Shown here piece by piece: positions 12,231 to 22,503 of a stretch of DNA of 64,000 bases (its first letter is position 1; each line of letters begins with the position of its first letter). The DNA comes from Kondoa malvinella (lineage: Eukaryota; Basidiomycota; Agaricostilbomycetes; Agaricostilbales; Kondoaceae). The translations under genes and the position numbers were made by a program. Location of the stretch: assembly GCA_039545315.1 (NCBI GenBank), contig BCIM01000010.1, positions 384,441-448,440 of the forward strand. The letters are read 5' to 3'. Below the pieces are notes generated by a model, which was given only the letters and a program-made list of their open reading frames with translations, searched no databases and was not told the origin of the DNA.

Positions 12231-13226
12231 CTACAATTCCTTTTTTCCAGATAACTTACCATCGTCCTTGTGCTTGCCCATGGTAGCTTCGTTCTCAGCT
12301 CTGTTGGCTTCTGCTTTGGCGTGAAAGTCTGGCGTTTGTTCATGTTGCATCTCGCCTGTACCCATCAACTCAGATTTCAGTCAAGAAATGACAGAGTAGA
12401 ATGATGCTTACCGAAATGTTCGGCTGATTTAACGATGGACGGTCCGACGTCTTTGCCTTGACGACGAGCTTCGGATTCCCAAAGTCTGTCAGAATTTTAG
12501 GCACTGTGACGTGATAACACGATACGAGGCAACCACTGACTTGACAATCTCAATGTTTAGGTGGAAGACTCTGTACAACAAAAAGAAGAGGAACAGAGTG
12601 CACGAGGTCAAAGTCAGATTGCGTTCCCTGTAAGCCAAAGCTCGCAAAAATTAGCATAATGCTAATACTTCCCGGCGAAAGCTCACGCAAGGACTTTTCG
12701 AGCAGCCGTATTCATAGACGCGCTGACACCAGGTTCACCACCATCCAAAGTCTCTCCCGGGACACGCGGACCACCTTTAAAGCTGATTTTGTACACCGTG
12801 TTGGCCGAATCAATCAAGAGGACCATTATAAAGCTATTCCAAGTATTCGGACTTTAGTTCAAAAGCTTTATGACCGCGTTGTCAGAGACGCACAGACAGC
12901 ATATTTTGAGGAAATAGATGATGCGAGCGAACTGTGGGCTAGGTGTTAGCTAGTATAGATTGAAAAGGCAATGGCACACTGACCAAAGGACTATCGAGCA
13001 GGAAGCGAAGAAGGTTTTTTCGTGCTTGTGCCGGCAGCGGGAACTGTGAAAGGTCGCTCAACTGTCATGCACCGTCGGTCTAATGCAGGAGAAGCGCGTA
13101 CAATGAGCATGTTGAGCAGCAGAAATTGCAGCATGCCGACTGCAGCGACCAGATAAGTTGGGATCTGCATATCAGCTGAAGTCAGCTATTGTCACGCGGC
13201 GTAGAAGCGTTAATACTCACCGACAT
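12231..13226 (-). CDS. YET3: BAP31/Yet3-like ER membrane protein
   Basis: ER membrane protein of the B-cell-receptor-associated protein 31 family, thought to act in sorting and export of membrane proteins. After splicing it starts MSIPTYLVAAVGMLQFLLL. FPLPAQARKNLLRF follows, then KICCLFIMVLLIDSANTVYK and ERNLTLTSCTLFLFFLLYRV. That gives three hydrophobic spans in the spacing typical of the family. A short cytosolic tail (LWESEARRQGKDVG) ends in KKEL, a canonical KKXX retrieval signal. About eight exons; the first codes only two residues (ATG at 13226-13224). The tail is shorter than in animal BAP31, as in yeast Yet proteins. Confidence 0.85.
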
Positions 13227-13632
13227 GGTTGCTTTGAGTTGACCTTGTCCCAGTGTCAAAGCGCGAATTCGCTACAAGTGACGTCGGAGGGATTCGCGCG
13301 CTCCTTGCTTCGGACGACGAAATATGCAGAATCTAAACAGATCTGCAGAGTAGCGAACTGATGACGTGCCTACTTCCAAGCTCTCGGCCTTTGCTTTTTG
13401 CCGTTCAGTGGTCTCTATTGCCATGTTTGTGAACAACATAGTCAGATTGGTGATAACACAACATTCCTCGCATGCTCTAGTCTACTGCTTCTTCTCTTCT
13501 CTCTCTTCTCTTTCTCTCATTCGCTCTTTTTCGTGCTTTTCGCATTTTCACGTCCTCACGACGTACACACTCTTTTTTCAACTCACGCTCTTTCACGACT
13601 TCCATATTACTTATTGAATCAACACTTGCACA
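13227..13632. promoter_or_regulatory. Divergent promoter region
   Basis: 406 bp between the starts of the BAP31-like gene (-) and the secreted repeat protein (+). The right half is strongly pyrimidine-rich on the + strand (about 13480-13600, CTTCTCTTCTCTCT-like). This is typical of leaders of highly expressed fungal genes. No clear TATA box or operator was identified. Confidence 0.4.
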
Positions 13633-16600
13633 ATGCGCTCCGACTTTCTCGCTCGTATCGCTCTAGTCATCGCTTTGTGCACGCACCACACCTATGCTTT
13701 ACCTCTGCTCCGCGCCGATGGACAAGCTGAGGTTCTCTCAAATGTATGGCTGCTCGCTATACTGCAGACATGTCTAATCCCAAGTGGATAGAACCCAACT
13801 CGAACCAATAAAGATGATATCCTCAACGCTTCAGCCAGAGTTCGAGTTGGCAACCTCGCTTCTGCTTCTGCTAATGCTCGAGTGGCCGGTGGAGATGCTC
13901 CTCTCGCTTCAGTCAGCGCTAAAGTAGTCCTTGGGGATCAAGATGTATGCTACCTGCTCTACCCGCATTGATTCGGCTGACTTTGATCCAGCGTCGCATC
14001 CAGGACGAAGGTCAAGACGCCGAGAAATCCTTCAACAACAACGCGAACCGAATCAAGCTCGCTAGACCACAACAGAAACAGCAACAAGCTCGACCTGATG
14101 ATTCTCGCTCTTCTGGCGGCGATGACAAAGTGTTCAACCCTAACAACAACAGAAAGATTGGCATTCCTCAGCAAGAGTCTGCTCCACTTGTTGATGTCAA
14201 TTTGGGAGAGAAGAAAGACGATGGAAACTTAATCAAGGCGGATCCTATCGCTCGTGTTGGTGTGAGTTTGTCATTCTTCGCTTTAAGGACCATCGTTGAT
14301 TACTGGCACAGCTCCCTACCGGTTCTGATCGCGACCGTGCTGAACAAATCAATGAACCCGCTCGAGCTGTCAACAACGACAGGCCCAAAGACAGCAAGAC
14401 CGCAGACAAAGTCTTTCGTCCAAACGGTAACCAGGCAAAGCTGGCCAAGCCTCAGAACAATCAGCAACAGCAAGAAGATCCTTCCTCGTCTGGTGGTCAT
14501 TTGCTCAATCTCAACCTCGGTCAACCAAAGGATAGTGGAAACTTGTTGGATTTACCCGGTCTTGCCGCTGTCGGTGTAAGTCCTTCACTAGTACTCGCTC
14601 TATCTTTGCTTATCTCGCTTACATAGCTTCCTTCTGGTGGGAATGACAGACCTATTGAGAACATGAAGTCAGACAAGGTGTTCAGACCAGACGGGAACCA
14701 AACCAAACTCGCTCAACGACCAAAAGAAGTTGAGCAAGCTGCTCCACAAGGCGATCGTCTAGTCGATCTCAATCTGGGCGACGAAAAGGGCAGCGGCAAC
14801 TTGCTCGATTTACCTGGTCTCGCTGCTGTTGGTCTACCATCCGGTAATAGCGATCCTTCTACCTCTACCAGACCTCAGCAGAACAACGCTCCGATTAAGC
14901 TGGCCAAAAGCGAGCCGAAAGAACCTTCTGGCTCGGACAAGTTGATTGATCTTAATCTTGGTCAACCGAAAGATAGTGGGAACTTGCTCAATTTGCCTGG
15001 ATTGCTCGGTGTTGGTGTAAGCTCTGCTCCTGTGCATTGGAGAAACCTGGCTGAACCTGGCTGATTTCGAACTCTAGCTTCCATCTGGCAACTCTGATTC
15101 TTCAACCAAGTCAAAGCAAGAGAAGCCAGTCCCTTTCAGCAACTCTGATCGCCCACAAACTCCTTCGGACAATCTTATCGATCTCAACCTCGGTCAGCCA
15201 AAGGACAGTGGGAACTTGCTTAATCTACCTGGTCTAGCTGCTGTTGGTGTGAGTTTGCTCATCTATTCTATATACATCAGCTGATTCCGGGTCTAGCTTC
15301 CTTCCGGTCAAGCTCCACCTGCAGACAACGCCTTGCCCAAGCAGAATCAGCAAAAATTGCCTCAAGAAACCAAAGACAAGCTCGCGAATCTGAATGGCGA
15401 TCGCATCAAGCTGGCCCGACCTGCTGAACGACCTGATCAAACGAAAGACCTACCCAAAGTCGATAGCGAGAAAGATCACCTTGTCGATCTCAACCTCGGT
15501 AAACCAAAAGACGATGGCAATGTCCTTGACCTTTCTGGTCTAGCCGCTGTTGGTCTTCCTTCTCCCTCTGACAGCAAGAAGACAGACTTAAAGTCCGACC
15601 CGATTGTTGATCTTCATTTGGGCGATAAGAAGGGCGACAAGTCTGACAAAGTTGCCGAAATACCTCGTGTTATCAAAATCAGCGCTCCTCATCATGATCA
15701 GCATGGCATTCATCCTTCCAATGGCAAGCAAGAACACCACTCTAGTCATGATCCTCTTGAAGGCGCTACTATCCGCGTCGGTAAGATGGCTTGCATCGAG
15801 GTAAGCTTTGTCGCTTCGCTAAAGTGTGCTCTGCTGATTTGTATTTTAGATCGACGGAAAGCAACGCTGCGACAAAGATGGACACCACACTGACCCTTCT
15901 CACCACCAGCAGCAAGGTGCTCATCACGCCGATGCAAAGAAGGAAGACCACAAGCCTCAACAGCAGCCCAAGAAGGAGCAGCACAAAGAAGCGGACAAGA
16001 AGTTTCAACAAGACAAGTCCATCAAACTCGCCAAACCTGCTCAGAAGCACAAGGAGTTTGAAGATCACTGCCCTAGAGGCTTCTACCGCGATTCCATCAC
16101 CGGCAGCTGCGAAAAGGACTTCAGCAACGGTAACGCCATTCGTCTTCACCGCGGAGTCAAGCCAAATGACAAGGGTGCTTGCCCGATCGATTACACTATG
16201 CATCCTACCCTATCTCTCTGCTTTGAAGTCACTCTCGATTGGATGATCATCGACCTCGGTATTTCTGGACCTCATGCGCTTCTCAACACCGGATGTGAAA
16301 CTGGTCACATTGCTCATCCATACCTTTCCGACATTTGCATTGATGCTCGTATTCGCTTTGACCTTGATTTGGGTGAAGGTGCTTGCCGACCGGACTTCAA
16401 GGGTGTTTGTGGGAAGGGATGGAGGCGACATGCTACTATTCCCAACTTGTGCTTGGATGAGAGCTTGGACATTGATCTAGGCAACAAAAGGAAGGGAAAG
16501 AAGTCTTCTGCTGATAAAGTTTGCCGAGCTGGTTGGAGAGTGAGTTCCTTTTCCCTCTTTTCTTTTCTGTTTCATGCTAATGTGAATCTGCAGAATCACC

Positions 16601-16920
16601 CTGACCTCATTGATCTCTGCATCGACTCTTCTCTCGACCTAGCACTCTTCAACGACGATCGCTGCCCCACCAAGAGCGGTCAATGCAGTTCAGGCTACAA
16701 GCTTCACCCGATTCTCAATGATCTGTGCATTCTCGAACACATGCTGGTTGATCTCAAGTATGGTCAAATTGCAGCTGCTCAGCACAAGAAGGACAGCAAT
16801 AAGGTTCAAGAAAGCGAACACAAGGCAAAGAAGGAATACCGCTACCCTGCCTCTCGCGCTATCGTTGAACTTGGTCCTGAACAACGAAAGCCCTTCATCT
16901 CGATTGGACTGGGCTTGTAA
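13633..16920 (+). CDS. Secreted two-family repeat protein
   Basis: About 959 residues in nine exons: 13633-13743, 13792-13944, 13992-14261, 14312-14575, 14627-15016, 15078-15248, 15297-15800, 15850-16539, 16594-16920. It begins with a signal peptide (LARIALVIALCTHHTYA, cleavage near residue 23). The central part alternates short IKLA(R/K)P segments with about seven copies of a motif like DLNLGQPKDSGNLLDLPGL. Four introns fall at the same place in the motif (VG|LPSG). The C-terminal third carries Cys modules with a C-x2-G-x3-HP-x-L-x2-LC pattern. Every exon is a multiple of three and all eight introns are phase 0. I do not recognise the family. It is probably an extracellular or wall-associated structural protein (inference). 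A His/Gln/Lys-rich stretch separates the two repeat regions. Confidence 0.85.
14187..15650 (+). repeat. Intragenic DLNLG repeat array
   Basis: Six clear and one degenerate copy of a roughly 25-residue unit. Starts are near 14187, 14503, 14755, 14941, 15175, 15481 and 15601. The constant core is (V/I)DLNLG..K.SGNLLDLPGLAAVG. The four introns at 14262, 14576, 15017 and 15249 each follow the final VG of a unit and precede LP(S/T)G, which points to growth by exon or unit duplication. Confidence 0.85.
16061..16767 (+). repeat. Intragenic cysteine-module array
   Basis: Five clear modules of about 35-45 residues plus one divergent leading module. Each begins C-x2-G or similar, then an HP (HA in one) and an LC or IC, followed by an acidic-hydrophobic stretch such as DLDLG. 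Examples: CETGHIAHPYLSDIC, CRAGWRNHPDLIDLC, CSSGYKLHPILNDLC. The even Cys spacing suggests disulphide-linked units. Confidence 0.8.
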
Positions 16921-17045
16921 GCCGCCCGGTCTTTGTATCTATTTGTCTGTTCTTGTATATTACTTTAGATTCGATTCCCCTCCATTAGATTTTTGCATTG
17001 TTCATACGGACACCCTTTTACACTATTCACATTGACACTCGAATT

Positions 17046-17537
17046 CTATGCACTAGGCTGTCGAAGCTTTGCTATATCCTCTTGAACTTGTATCGGTTCT
17101 TCTATTTGTGCTGGCATAGAAGGAAGCGACTATACAGAAGGTCAGCTCGATATCCTCGATTTCGGGTAAAAGACTGACAGTTGCTAGCTTATCTATCGCA
17201 GTCAAAGTCTCTCCCCACTGAGCGGCAACTGTATCTCTATCCGGTATCACGCCTTTGCGACGCATCAGCATAACCCAAGCAAACGAAGAGGTGCAGACTC
17301 ACAATTACAAACTTTACTCGGATCAAACCTAATCCTCTCCCGCTCACTCGCCAAGACCTGCAACTCCTTTTCCCTCGCGTTCTTGAAGTGACTACTAGCA
17401 GTTTCTATCTGCCCCAAAGCTTTTTTCGGTCCTTCTTTACGTTTGTTGCAATTATCGCACACTACATCGTGCACTTTGATTTGATAAGTCAGGACTGTTC
17501 GATTCAGTTGTTCGTTAAAGGGTTCCGTTTCTGCCAT
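17046..17537 (-). CDS. Small unrecognised protein
   Basis: Three exons give about 128 residues. It starts MAETEPFNEQLNRTVLTYQI and contains a CDNC pair followed by a basic patch (NKRKEGPKK). A helix-prone segment (ETASSHFKNAREKELQVLAS) comes next, and the end is KLRQPSA. The last two exons are joined through introns with normal borders, which keep the frame (SKVCNCVIPDRDTVAAQWG). No membrane segment or signal peptide. The small helical layout would fit a subunit of a larger complex, but I cannot name one. Stop at 17046-17048. Confidence 0.55.
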
Positions 17538-17543
17538 GAGGCT

Positions 17544-17921
17544 TCAGCGCATCGTAATGGAAATGGAGTACAGGACAGCGGACCTGTTGATTTCTGAGCG
17601 AGGTGCTCTCCATAAGACCGGCCGTTGAGTGATATATTGGCTTGTACAACTCGATGCAGGTCGTTTTGGAATTGCTACGTCTATCTCTCAGAGCAATCTA
17701 GCCCTTAGTACAGCTGAACATACCTCCGTGACCAGTTTCGTGACGCTCTCACGAAACTCGGGTGTATCTTCATCGCTTCCAGGTATTATGGAAGACAATA
17801 CAGCAGTAACATGATGTTGTAGATTAGCAGAGATGCGCGTGTAGACTTGTTGTAGTTCGGATAATTGGTCAAACGCTATCGGGTCCATGGAATTGGCTGG
17901 CGAGGAAGATCTGGCGGCCAT
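17544..17921 (-). CDS. Small unrecognised helical protein
   Basis: Starts MAARSSSPANSMDPIAFDQL and continues with an amphipathic helix (ELQQVYTRISANLQHHVTAV) and EFRESVTKLVTE. An intron (GTATGT...GAGAG) then leads to IDVAIPKRP and a poorly structured tail. Length and helix pattern resemble small Mediator-type subunits, but no diagnostic motif is present. The predicted stop lies 6 bp before the start codon of the next gene on the same strand, unusually tight, so the 3' end may be mis-spliced in my reading. Confidence 0.4.
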
Positions 17922-18358
17922 GATAACAGAGTATACAGAGCTTGGGAGGAGGATTCAGATAGGTATCGAGTTGCTGCTGCCTATGCACGAGAGGGAGATA
18001 GGCGCTTTGTTTTTATTTTTGACGCGACACCACGATGCGGTAGATTCGACTTTGGCCGTCTTCCAAGTGAACCGTATACTTCTGCAGGCTTCCTACCGAG
18101 GTTCCTGAACTTGTGAACGCGCGAGAGAACAGATTGGTGGCGATATCACGTCAAGGATCAATTGCAACACCTCGCTGGTTTGTTCTCCTCGTGCAAGCTA
18201 ACAACTGTCAAGCACCTACGACTCTCCATGCCACTGAAAGCACTGAAACGTTGATCTCTTCGGCTCTTTTGCAAGCTCGCGTCATTGCGTCACGGCCCTA
18301 AGGACAGCTTACGACTCGGTTGAAACGGCCCTATTCCACCTCAAGAGTGGGCACAACA
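17922..18358. other. Divergent intergenic region
   Basis: 437 bp between divergent starts. Open frames here are short and lack family features. I see no supported gene. Confidence 0.4.
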
Positions 18359-19999
18359 ATGGTCGCGATTACTTCAAAGCTAGCCAAAGTCGTTCCAATA
18401 GCCAGACGAGCAATTCCCGGCTACTCCTTCAGACCATTGATCTTCAATATCTATTTCTTTTCTATCGCAATATGCTTGCACGCCTGGCAAATCGTCGCCC
18501 TCCCTCTTGCGATCTTACCACCAAGTCGAAAGCTCTTCTTCGTTCCTCTATGTAGAATTGTCAAAGAACACGCTGGGCATTTACTGGTGTCAATCAATCA
18601 GATCTTTGCGCCTACCACGCTTTTTATGACGTTTGAAGAAGAGTTGCAAGAGTCGGAGCTGGCTAGAGTGAAGAAGGGCGATCTGAGTCGGCGGATACCT
18701 GCGCAGCACGGTATTACTATTCGCCTTTTTGCTCGAGTCAAGCTGATTGCTAAGAGCAGTGATGATCACGAACCATCAGGTTCATTGTTCATCTCATTTC
18801 TCAGATCTTCTCTTACTCGGTGCTTTTGACAATAGATCTACTCTGATTGGGTGTATGTCTCCTATACGCTTTAGATTACCATACTGATGTTGATACAGCT
18901 ACATCTGGAATCTGCTCTACGCGGCCAAACTGCACGCAGCTATAGTCATCCTGCTTAAGAAATCGCTCAAGTGGATACCTATAATCGGACCAGGACTTCA
19001 GATGTCCGATTTCATCGTGAGCAGCATTAGGTTCTCGCATTGTGTGCGTGCACTGAAATGATGTTGACAGTTCATGGCACAATCATGGAAGGAGGACAAA
19101 TCTTTACTGCATGACGAGATGAAACGCTACGATCCGGCTTTAGCGCTTTCTCTATTAATCTGTGCGTGTCATACTGAACCATCTGTCATTATTCTCATTT
19201 GTCTGGCTGGGGCACAGTTCCAGAAGGTACCCTAGTGTCACGTAAAACGAAACCTATCAGTTCAGCTTACGCAAAGAAGATGGGCAAGGTACATGTTCCC
19301 CACACCTCATTAAATGGCCAATAACAGTAAATTAGAGGGACTATCGCAATCTTCTTCTTCCACGCTCGACAGGTCTACTTTTCTGTCTGAGAGCGCTCAA
19401 GACTCGTTTTCCCGATCTGACCCTGGTCGATTTGACGCTGGCTTATGGTGGAATACCAGCCGATTCATAGTAAGTTCTACCTTTGCTGCATGTAAGCGGC
19501 CCACTGATCTTTGTTCGCGTTTTCAGTGGGCAAGATTTCTACACGGTGCGTACCGGTCCTTGTTTATCGCTTTCGAGCTGACTGAATGATAGTTACAATC
19601 CACTTTCGCTCGCAAACAACCTCCTCCAGGCGTGCATGTCCATATTCGCAAGTTGAAAGTGTCCGAAATTCCTCTAGGCGTCATCAGAAACTCGAATGAA
19701 GAAGCCAGTGCTGAAGAGAAAGCTGCTTTCGAGGACTGGTTAGAAGATAGATGGACTGAGAAGGATCGTTTGTTGGATCATTTCGTTCGTCCTTCCTCAT
19801 TAAATACGGGAATGAAACTGACCGGCAGTAGTACGCGACTGGTTCATTTGTGGATGGACCGAATGTCGCTTCTACCAGTCAAGTACCAGTGGAAATCAAG
19901 CTTCGATCAGAAGATGCTCGGTATTTCGCTGCTGCGGTCGCTGTGGGTGGATTGATGACGTTCAAAGCTGTCAGATGGGCGATTGCGTGTGTGTGGTAA
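18359..19999 (+). CDS. AGPAT-type lysophospholipid acyltransferase
   Basis: Membrane acyltransferase of the PlsC/AGPAT3-5 branch (yeast Cst26/Psi1-like), transferring acyl-CoA to a lysophospholipid at the ER. After splicing: a hydrophobic N-terminus (FRPLIFNIYFFSIAICLHAW) and motif I MITNHQIYSDW with catalytic His and Asp. Then come a conserved LLKKSLKWIPIIGPG, FMAQSWKEDK, motif III FPEGT and LLLPRSTGLLF. A C-terminal hydrophobic helix (FAAAVAVGGLMTFKAV) closes the protein. Motif I is spread over a 23-nt exon (18757-18779) and a 17-nt exon (18836-18852). An intron near 19788 (GTTCGT...GGCAGTAG) is needed to reach the C-terminal helix; reading straight through gives a non-family tail. The start is the first in-frame ATG. 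Confidence 0.88.
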
Positions 20000-20058
20000 A
20001 GGACACTGGTATTTATATGTACATATGAGCATTTTGCATCGTCGTATTTATTGTCAAC

Positions 20059-21046
20059 ATGGGCCAACTAGTGACAAGCATGTCTTTCGCGACGCATATG
20101 ACAGATGAAGGTGAATCCTGCTTATCGGACAGCTGAGTAGTCTGCTGAATGCACTGCAGACGTCTACAGGGCGAGGATATTGAATGACGACAAGGTGCCT
20201 CGAAGGCTTCTCAAGAGATTCCATTCGCTCGCCAACAACAAGCCAGACAATGGAGATGATATAGCACAATCAGAGCTGTCGGTACTCATGCTTGCTGTGC
20301 TGTGAATATCGGCTAAGGGGAGCATTTGATGTGACAGGGAAGCGCTGCATGCCTCTTTCATTACCGACTTGACGACTTTCTACCTTACTTTAACGCAAAA
20401 ACACACTCACAGCACGGCCAATTCCGCTCTAGACGCTCAATCTTATCTCTCTTCACTGGAAACTACTTCACAATCCCAGCTAGCAACCAAGGACAATATT
20501 GCTGCTCTAACAGACACTCTCGCTCAAGCGCAACGCACACGAGCAAATAAATTAGAATACGATGCTCTGGCAGCAAAGATCAACACGCTTGCTTCGAGAG
20601 AGCAACAGAATGAAACGATTGTGAGACTGGAGAAGGAGATTAGCGAATTAGGTCAAGAAGCGACGAGTTTCAGGACGGTTTGGCAGAGGCGGAAAGAAGG
20701 TTTCGATGGTATTGTGAGCGTGTTGGAAGAGATTGGGAGGGATGTGAGTCAAGAAAAGAGCGAGCAGGAACGAAGGCAGGCTATGGATCAGGATGAAGAG
20801 CCAGAAGCGCAGCATGGGACTGCTCAGGCTAGTCAAGCACAGAGTAAAGAAGGATCGCCAGCGCCTGAAGATAGCCAGGGAAAATCCGAAGGGCAGGAAG
20901 ATCATGAAGTGGAAGAAATGATCACTAAAGATCTGAAAAAGGAGCTCAATCCGTCTGCGGCTTCGTTTGATCCGAAAAGAGAGACGTCCAGAAGAGGAAT
21001 GGACATTGATGAAGTTGAAGATGGGGAAGTTGCTGATTCGCAGTAA
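20059..21046 (+). CDS. THOC7: THO complex subunit 7
   Basis: Component of the nuclear THO/TREX complex, which couples transcription to mRNA export. Three exons. The N-terminus MGQLVTSMSFATHMTDE joins to YRARILNDDKVPRRLLKRFH. A coiled-coil core follows with the family signature TRANKLEYDALAAKIN and EQQNETIVRLEKEI. The C-terminal third is acidic and disordered (EEPEAQHGTAQ, ending DEVEDGEVADSQ). The second splice uses a GTCGGT donor, giving SELEALHASFITDL. Only 59 bp separate it from the stop of the acyltransferase upstream on the same strand. Confidence 0.85.
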
Positions 21047-21104
21047 GGGTTATAATGTCGAGTCTGTAATTATAACAATACCTTGCATACCTTCTATACT
21101 CCCT

Positions 21105-22404
21105 TTAGCAGCATTTCTCATCCGCACAGCAACAGTTCAAGTTGATCAGCAACCCTTTGATGATGTCGATCTCTTGATCTAGTGTCGTCAGGTCCTTCCT
21201 GGTTTTATCGAGCTCTGCCAAATACTGATTCACTTCGTCTCTTATAGCGGCATTGAAAAGTAACAGATCCGCAAGGAGCATAGCGATGAAAAGCAGATTG
21301 TAAAGATGTTGAGCTTCGACTTTGACAGCAGAGCGATGTTGCCATGCTATTAGATCTCCTTCAAGGTGATTGTAATTGATATTGAGCCCGTCTTCTGCCT
21401 TTTGTACGTCTTCAGGCTTGTCTTCCTGCTGGGCCAGAGTCCGTCGTTCGATCGGTATATTCCTTGTCGTCAAAATGGTTGCACAAAAGATGTCGAACGT
21501 TTCTTGTAAGGATGTAGCTTTGACTAAATCTAGTTTGAGAGACCGACGTAGAGAGGAATAGCTCTGCTTGTTCAGGTTCAGGCGAAGACAAGATGTTTGC
21601 TGATTTTCGATGTTTGGACGAGAAAGTAGTGTATAACCTCGAGGTTTGTTTGTCGCCAAGTCGTGGGCTTTGAATGATTGGTAGAGAAGATCGATATCGA
21701 CCCAGTACGAACTGTACTTGAAACGAGCTACATCAAGTATGAGTGCTTTGCGATCTTCCGGTGAGTACCTGCAAAGACATGAGATCGATACCAGCGTTCG
21801 GATGAGAAGACATACGCAGCGACACAAGAGAAATGCCCATCCCCCGTCTGACCCAATGTCTTTCTCGAGAACGTCACAGCCATGAGCAGATCATCCGTCG
21901 AAGTGCTCCTGATCAACGCTTGCTCAAAGTCCGCTAGTCCTTTCGCATCATCTTCGGGGAAAGCAGTTTTCCCTCCTACAGTCTCTGTCCGTAGTCCGTT
22001 ACACTTGGCAAGACAGAGGAATTCAGGTAAAGTCAGGCCATCCTTCGCTATCTTCTCTAAAGGTCTGCAGCAATCGAGCATAGACTGATCGAACCATCTC
22101 CAACCGCTCTTCCATTTGCGCAGAGGATCGACGTGTAGAGCATTCAACACCATGCCTGTAAGACCCAGTCATTCAGACCCGAGCCTTGGACAACTTTAAG
22201 CAAGGACCAGGACGCACAGAGTGTCCCCAAAGCACAGAAAGCAGGTTCATCTTGCGTTAAGAAAGCTTGAGCTAGTTCAAAGTAGGATTCGGCTTGACCT
22301 GATGCAAGTGCGCGCTTGAAGATTTCTTTGCCTGCTGCACTGGAGAAGTTTGTACATGAGGGTGGTAAAGGGCGTTGATAGAACGAGCGGGATGGGGTAG
22401 TCAT
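21105..22404 (-). CDS. PCS: Phytochelatin synthase
   Basis: Glutathione gamma-glutamylcysteinyltransferase: makes phytochelatins from glutathione in the presence of heavy metals. Three exons (22404-22218, 22155-21816, 21768-21105), about 396 residues. The N-terminal papain-like domain is well conserved: FYQRPLPPSCTNFSS, ESYFELAQAFLTQDEPAFC with the catalytic Cys, MVLNALHVDPLRKWK, RWFDQSMLDCC, GHFSCVAAYSPEDRKALILD with catalytic His and Asp, and VARFKYSSYW. The C-terminal part is divergent, as usual, and ends in a Cys cluster (CCCADEKCC) that could bind metal. Introns are of the same type as in neighbours, so it is not a recent bacterial insertion. Divergent from AAR2, with 99 bp between starts. 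Confidence 0.93.
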
Positions 22405-22503
22405 TCAAGCACAGTATGCGCAGATCAAGCAGGAGTGCAGCTCTACTAGTAGATGACAGAGAAAAGTTGACAAGGGTTGCTTGTAACGATCACAGCGACA
22501 GAA
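22405..22503. promoter_or_regulatory. Short bidirectional promoter (PCS / AAR2)
   Basis: 99 bp separate the two start codons, so both promoters must overlap. I could not identify a specific metal-response element. Confidence 0.5.

Noticed and set aside
13633..16920. Kex2-processed repeat peptide precursor (KEP or pheromone type)
   Set aside because: The repeats are not separated by regular KR/RR sites, and the C-terminal Cys modules argue for an intact structural protein.
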